Shown here: piece by piece, positions 61,711 to 64,000 of the stretch
Position numbering within the stretch: position 1 is the stretch's first letter
Layout: every line of letters starts with the position of its first letter
Source of the DNA: Bin5 sp965207495
GTDB taxonomy: Bacteria > Chloroflexota > Anaerolineae > Caldilineales > Caldilineaceae
Direction of reading: 5' to 3'
DNA: 64,000 nt
Assembly: GCA_965207495.1 (NCBI GenBank)
Contig: OZ242287.1
Span: forward strand, 1,302,001 to 1,366,000
Notes under the pieces: model-generated
Seen by the model: the letters and a program-made list of their open reading frames with translations, nothing else
Told to the model about the DNA's origin: nothing
Databases searched by the model: none
Program-made: the position numbers and the translations under genes

Positions 61711-61873
61711 ATTCCTCAAGTTCCTTCAGAATGGCGCCGCAGCTGACACCAGCGCAGTGAGTGGCGATCGCCGCCAACCAAGACGATCTCTACAAGCTGG
61801 CAAGCACCTGATCCTGTCAGACTGTACGCCGTATATGGCTTTGCGGCTGGAGTGTTTCTTTCCATTCCCCAAA

Positions 61874-61882
61874 TGATATAAT
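61874..61882 (+). promoter_or_regulatory. Extended -10 promoter of the His-rich/CopC operon
   Basis: TGA-TATAAT (61874-61882) is a perfect extended -10. The transcript would start near 61889, about 67 nt before ATG 61956. No strong -35 is seen, which extended -10 promoters tolerate. Confidence 0.65.
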
Positions 61883-61955
61883 TGAATGAAACCGCTTCGC
61901 ATCAATCCCCCCTCTGTCAGAAGTTAACGATCTGTCCCGATATGAGGAGACTCCA

Positions 61956-62714
61956 ATGCAAGGTCCAAACTCCGGTCGACTGCCCGTCCTCTTGCTCTGC
62001 GCCGCGGTGGCCTTCGCCGTCCTCTTTGCCGCGTCTACGATCACGCCGTCCTTCGCCAGCGAAGGAGACGGCCACGCCCACGAGGATGAAGCCCCCACTC
62101 TTGAAACTCTGACAGAGCGCATCGAAACTCTTGAAGACCGCGTAGCCGAACTTGAGCCAACTGAGGACGCGATGGCCGCCCAGGAACTCGCCTATCCCGT
62201 CTCTGACGCCGTCGTCGCAGGCTATCTTCTCGACAAGGTCGACATCCATGCGCTGCACAATCGCCTGAAGGACGGGGACGGCATTATGCCGGGCGACGCC
62301 GGACAGATCAAATATCTCATGCCCCTCCTTTCAGCTGTCAACTGGCCGCAAGAACTGGCCGAAGAAGCGGAAACGCTGGTCGAAACACTCACAAAGCTCA
62401 CCGCCGCGCTTGCCGACGATGATTTGGAGAGCGCTCTGCCCCTCTCCTCGACCGCGCACGACGAGCAGCACCACTTTTCCAGCAATGTCTTCGACTGGTT
62501 TGCCTGCTTGCTCGTCCCCGAGGCCGAGACGGAAGCAGAGGATCAGGAACAGAACGAACAAACCGCGAGTACCGATGACGGCCACAGTCACAGCCATGAC
62601 GACGACGAAACGACTGAAGATAACGGCGGCCCCGACAGTGCTACCGACAACTGCGTTGACGAAGACACCAATGAAACACAAGACGACGGACACGACCACA
62701 GCCATGGAGGCTAA
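61956..62714 (+). CDS. Exported His/Asp/Glu-rich protein, putative metal-binding
   Basis: A 252-residue protein of no family I recognise. A signal peptide (LPVLLLCAAVAFAVLFAAST, with cleavage likely after FAS near residue 35) is followed by a short HAHEDE motif, a coiled coil (LETLTERIETLEDRVAELEP), and a helical middle (VAGYLLDKVDIHALHNRLKD). The C-terminal tail is strongly acidic and His-rich (DDGHSHSHDDDE and DDGHDHSHGG). The ATG follows AGGAGA. The start of the CopC gene is 3 bp after its stop, so the pair is co-transcribed. Binding of copper or zinc outside the membrane is inferred. Confidence 0.75.
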   Translation: MQGPNSGRLPVLLLCAAVAFAVLFAASTITPSFASEGDGHAHEDEAPTLETLTERIETLEDRVAELEPTEDAMAAQELAYPVSDAVVAGYLLDKVDIHALHNRLKDGDGIMPGDAGQIKYLMPLLSAVNWPQELAEEAETLVETLTKLTAALADDDLESALPLSSTAHDEQHHFSSNVFDWFACLLVPEAETEAEDQEQNEQTASTDDGHSHSHDDDETTEDNGGPDSATDNCVDEDTNETQDDGHDHSHGG

Positions 62715-62717
62715 CCT

Positions 62718-63449
62718 GTGATCGCGACCCAACTGCGTAGAGGCACAGCCAAACTGCTATGGGTAGCGGTTTTACTGGCCACTATCCACTATCCACTGAC
62801 CACTGCCGTTCTGGCCCATGCCGGCTATGATAGTTCCGTGCCCGCCGCTGACGAAGTCGTTGCACAGGCGCCCCAGCGAGTGCAGGTCTGGTTTACCCAG
62901 GACCTCTTCCGCCGTGAAGGGCAGAACAGCCTCGAGGTCTACGGCCCCGATAACCAAAGGGTTGATGAGGACGACGCCGCCATCGACGATGACAACCGCA
63001 AGCTGATGACCGTCTCGCTCCAATTCGACCTGGCCGACGGCCTTTACACGGTCCGCTGGCGCACCCTGTCCGCAGATGACGGCGATGATGCCGAAGGCGA
63101 ATTCCAGTTCACCATCCTGGCTGACGAGCCTGAAGCGGAGGCCACACCAACGGCCGTGCCAACCGAAGCGCCAACGGCCGCGGCAGAGAATGCCCAACCT
63201 TCCCCAACAAACACAGCACAGGCCGAAAGCACGGAGGCCCAGCCGACGCCCACTACTGCCGCCACGGCTCCAGAAGACCCCGAAACACCCTCCGATCAGG
63301 CTGACCAGGGCCCGGGCATTCCTTGTATGGGTAGTTCCGCGCCGCTTCTGTTGCTCCTAGGGACCCTTCTGCTGACCAGAAGGCGTGGTAGGCTGGGCGC
63401 ACGCCGGTCCCGAATCACCTCGCGCAGCTTGAGCGGCAAGAACAGTTAG
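62718..63449 (+). CDS. CopC-domain protein with Thr/Pro/Ala linker and C-terminal membrane tail
   Basis: A 243-residue exported protein. The signal peptide ends near ALAHA (residues 30-35), leaving an N-terminal His as in CopC copper sites. The CopC Ig-like domain spans about 33-135 (PQRVQVWFTQDLFRREGQNS; LADGLYTVRWRTLSADDGDD; EGEFQFTIL). A low-complexity linker (140-200) leads to CMGSSAPLLLLLGTLLLTRR and an Arg-rich end, resembling Cys-TM-Arg sorting tails. The start is GTG 62718. Codons 21-30 consist of the CCACTAT/CCACTGA heptamer tract found elsewhere between genes. It probably carries copper (Cu(I)/Cu(II)) in the envelope. Confidence 0.85.
   Translation: MIATQLRRGTAKLLWVAVLLATIHYPLTTAVLAHAGYDSSVPAADEVVAQAPQRVQVWFTQDLFRREGQNSLEVYGPDNQRVDEDDAAIDDDNRKLMTVSLQFDLADGLYTVRWRTLSADDGDDAEGEFQFTILADEPEAEATPTAVPTEAPTAAAENAQPSPTNTAQAESTEAQPTPTTAATAPEDPETPSDQADQGPGIPCMGSSAPLLLLLGTLLLTRRRGRLGARRSRITSRSLSGKNS
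62779..62806 (+). repeat. Heptamer tract inside the CopC signal-peptide coding region
   Basis: Four units, CCACTAT, CCACTAT, CCACTGA and CCACTGC, followed by CGTTCTGG as after other heptamer tracts near REP-like copies. They encode residues of about 21-30 (ATIHYPLTTA) of the CopC-domain protein's signal peptide. Confidence 0.75.
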
Positions 63450-63456
63450 CCGCACG

Positions 63457-64000
63457 ATGTCGAGGGTTCCCTGGCATGGCGCGGCCAAGTCGATATCGGC
63501 GGCTGTCCGAAAGATAAAAGCAGTAGGGCTGCCGTTGGCCTGTTTCGCCGCGGCAACAGCCCTCCTGCTGTTGTCACAGGACGTACATGCCCACGCGCTG
63601 CTCGTACGCGCCGACCCCCAGCCGAATTCAGAACTCACGCAACCTCCCGACTCCCTCCAATTCTGGTTCAGCGAACCCCTCGAAGAGACATTCACCGGCG
63701 CCCGCATCCTCGACGTCGCCGGAGCCGAAATTCCAACCGGCGCGCCCCAATTCGACCCCGCCGATCCCACCCACCTGACCCTGCCGCTCGAGACCATCGA
63801 ACCAGGCGTCTACACCGTCGTCTGGCAGACCCTCTCCAGCGTGGACGGCCACGAGTGGATCGGCTCCTTCCCCCTCACCATCCTCAATCCCGACGGCACA
63901 CGCCCCGCAGGTACCGCCGTCGAGGTCACCACGCACCGCGAAGAGGGACTGCCGCCCCTCACCGATTCCCTCCTCCGTTGGCTCTCTCTGCTCGGCGCAG
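63457..64000 (+). CDS. CopC-domain copper protein, partial (runs off the window)
   Basis: The frame from ATG 63457 is open to the window end (181 codons). A basic N-terminus and signal helix (LPLACFAAATALLLLSQDVHA) precede a mature end HALLVRADPQPNSEL, the standard CopC start with a copper-binding His. DSLQFWFSEPLEETFTGARI, GVYTVVWQTLSSVDGHEWIG and SFPLTIL complete the domain. A longer tail follows (TDSLLRWLSLLGA), which suggests a membrane CopD part may come next, as in YcnJ/CopCD fusions. It lies 7 bp after the upstream CopC gene. The start could differ; the ATG lacks a strong RBS. Confidence 0.85.
   Translation, partial: MSRVPWHGAAKSISAAVRKIKAVGLPLACFAAATALLLLSQDVHAHALLVRADPQPNSELTQPPDSLQFWFSEPLEETFTGARILDVAGAEIPTGAPQFDPADPTHLTLPLETIEPGVYTVVWQTLSSVDGHEWIGSFPLTILNPDGTRPAGTAVEVTTHREEGLPPLTDSLLRWLSLLGA

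Overview
The window is GC-rich bacterial chromosome, densely coded, with long runs of co-oriented genes. It has no rRNA, CRISPR array or transposase. The gene mix suggests a Chloroflexota bacterium of the Anaerolineae/Caldilineae type, probably a host-associated or marine scavenger. That mix is Tat-exported lipoprotein binding proteins for ABC importers, phytanoyl-CoA-type dioxygenases, sulfatases, MocA dehydrogenases, xylose-isomerase-like TIM barrels, RraA and enolase-superfamily proteins, Uma2 proteins, a plant-type LRR protein and FtsX-type giant permeases. The assignment is inferred from gene content only; no marker gene was compared.

Layout. 1-7.2 kb (+): a peptide/nickel-type (family 5) ABC importer with two tandem binding proteins (the first cut by the window edge and frameshifted), DppB- and DppC-type permeases, two cupins and a MocA-like oxidoreductase. 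7.2-13.6 kb (-): a large carbohydrate-active-looking protein, a DppD-type ATPase, a second DppC-type permease and prs. 13.8-17.4 kb (+): rdgB, then three paralogous 118-residue two-helix membrane proteins separated by gene-free DNA that contains a repeat array. 17.7-38.4 kb (-): a long catabolic block with RraA, a galactonate-dehydratase-like enolase, PhyH, a sulfatase, two gamma-glutamyltransferase-like enzymes, ABM, an adenosine-deaminase-like protein, two TIM-barrel isomerases, SDR, MocA, a giant FtsX permease, a complete MalEFG-type sugar importer and a cyclase. 39.2-48.2 kb: a mazEF locus with a damaged toxin, HEAT and LOG proteins, a second sulfatase, Uma2, a PcRGLX/YetA-like protein, a beta-propeller glycosidase-like protein, and a relE/xre locus whose toxin carries a nonsense codon. 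48.4-55.3 kb (+): a glutaredoxin-thioredoxin reductase fusion, PhyH, a GH4 enzyme and a second giant FtsX permease. 55.3-57.8 kb (-): stomatin/NfeD and a DUF4870 protein. 58.0 kb to the end (+): fmt (apparently leaderless), tRNA-Pro(GGG), an FN3/LRR surface protein, and a His-rich exported protein followed by two CopC-domain proteins.

How it works together: most of the window looks devoted to importing and dismantling (partly sulfated, uronate-containing) glycans and their breakdown products. Two importers feed cytoplasmic sulfatases, glycosidases, isomerases, dehydrogenases and a sugar-acid dehydratase. Strong hairpins without a U-tract lie behind the binding-protein genes and between glycan genes, which would fit unequal expression within operons.

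The least expected items are the triplicated 118-residue membrane protein family, a dispersed REP-like intergenic element (array at about 16.2 kb, single copies at about 38.8 and 61.6 kb) with attached heptamer tracts, one of which lies inside a CopC signal-peptide coding region, and two toxin-antitoxin loci in which only the toxin is damaged.
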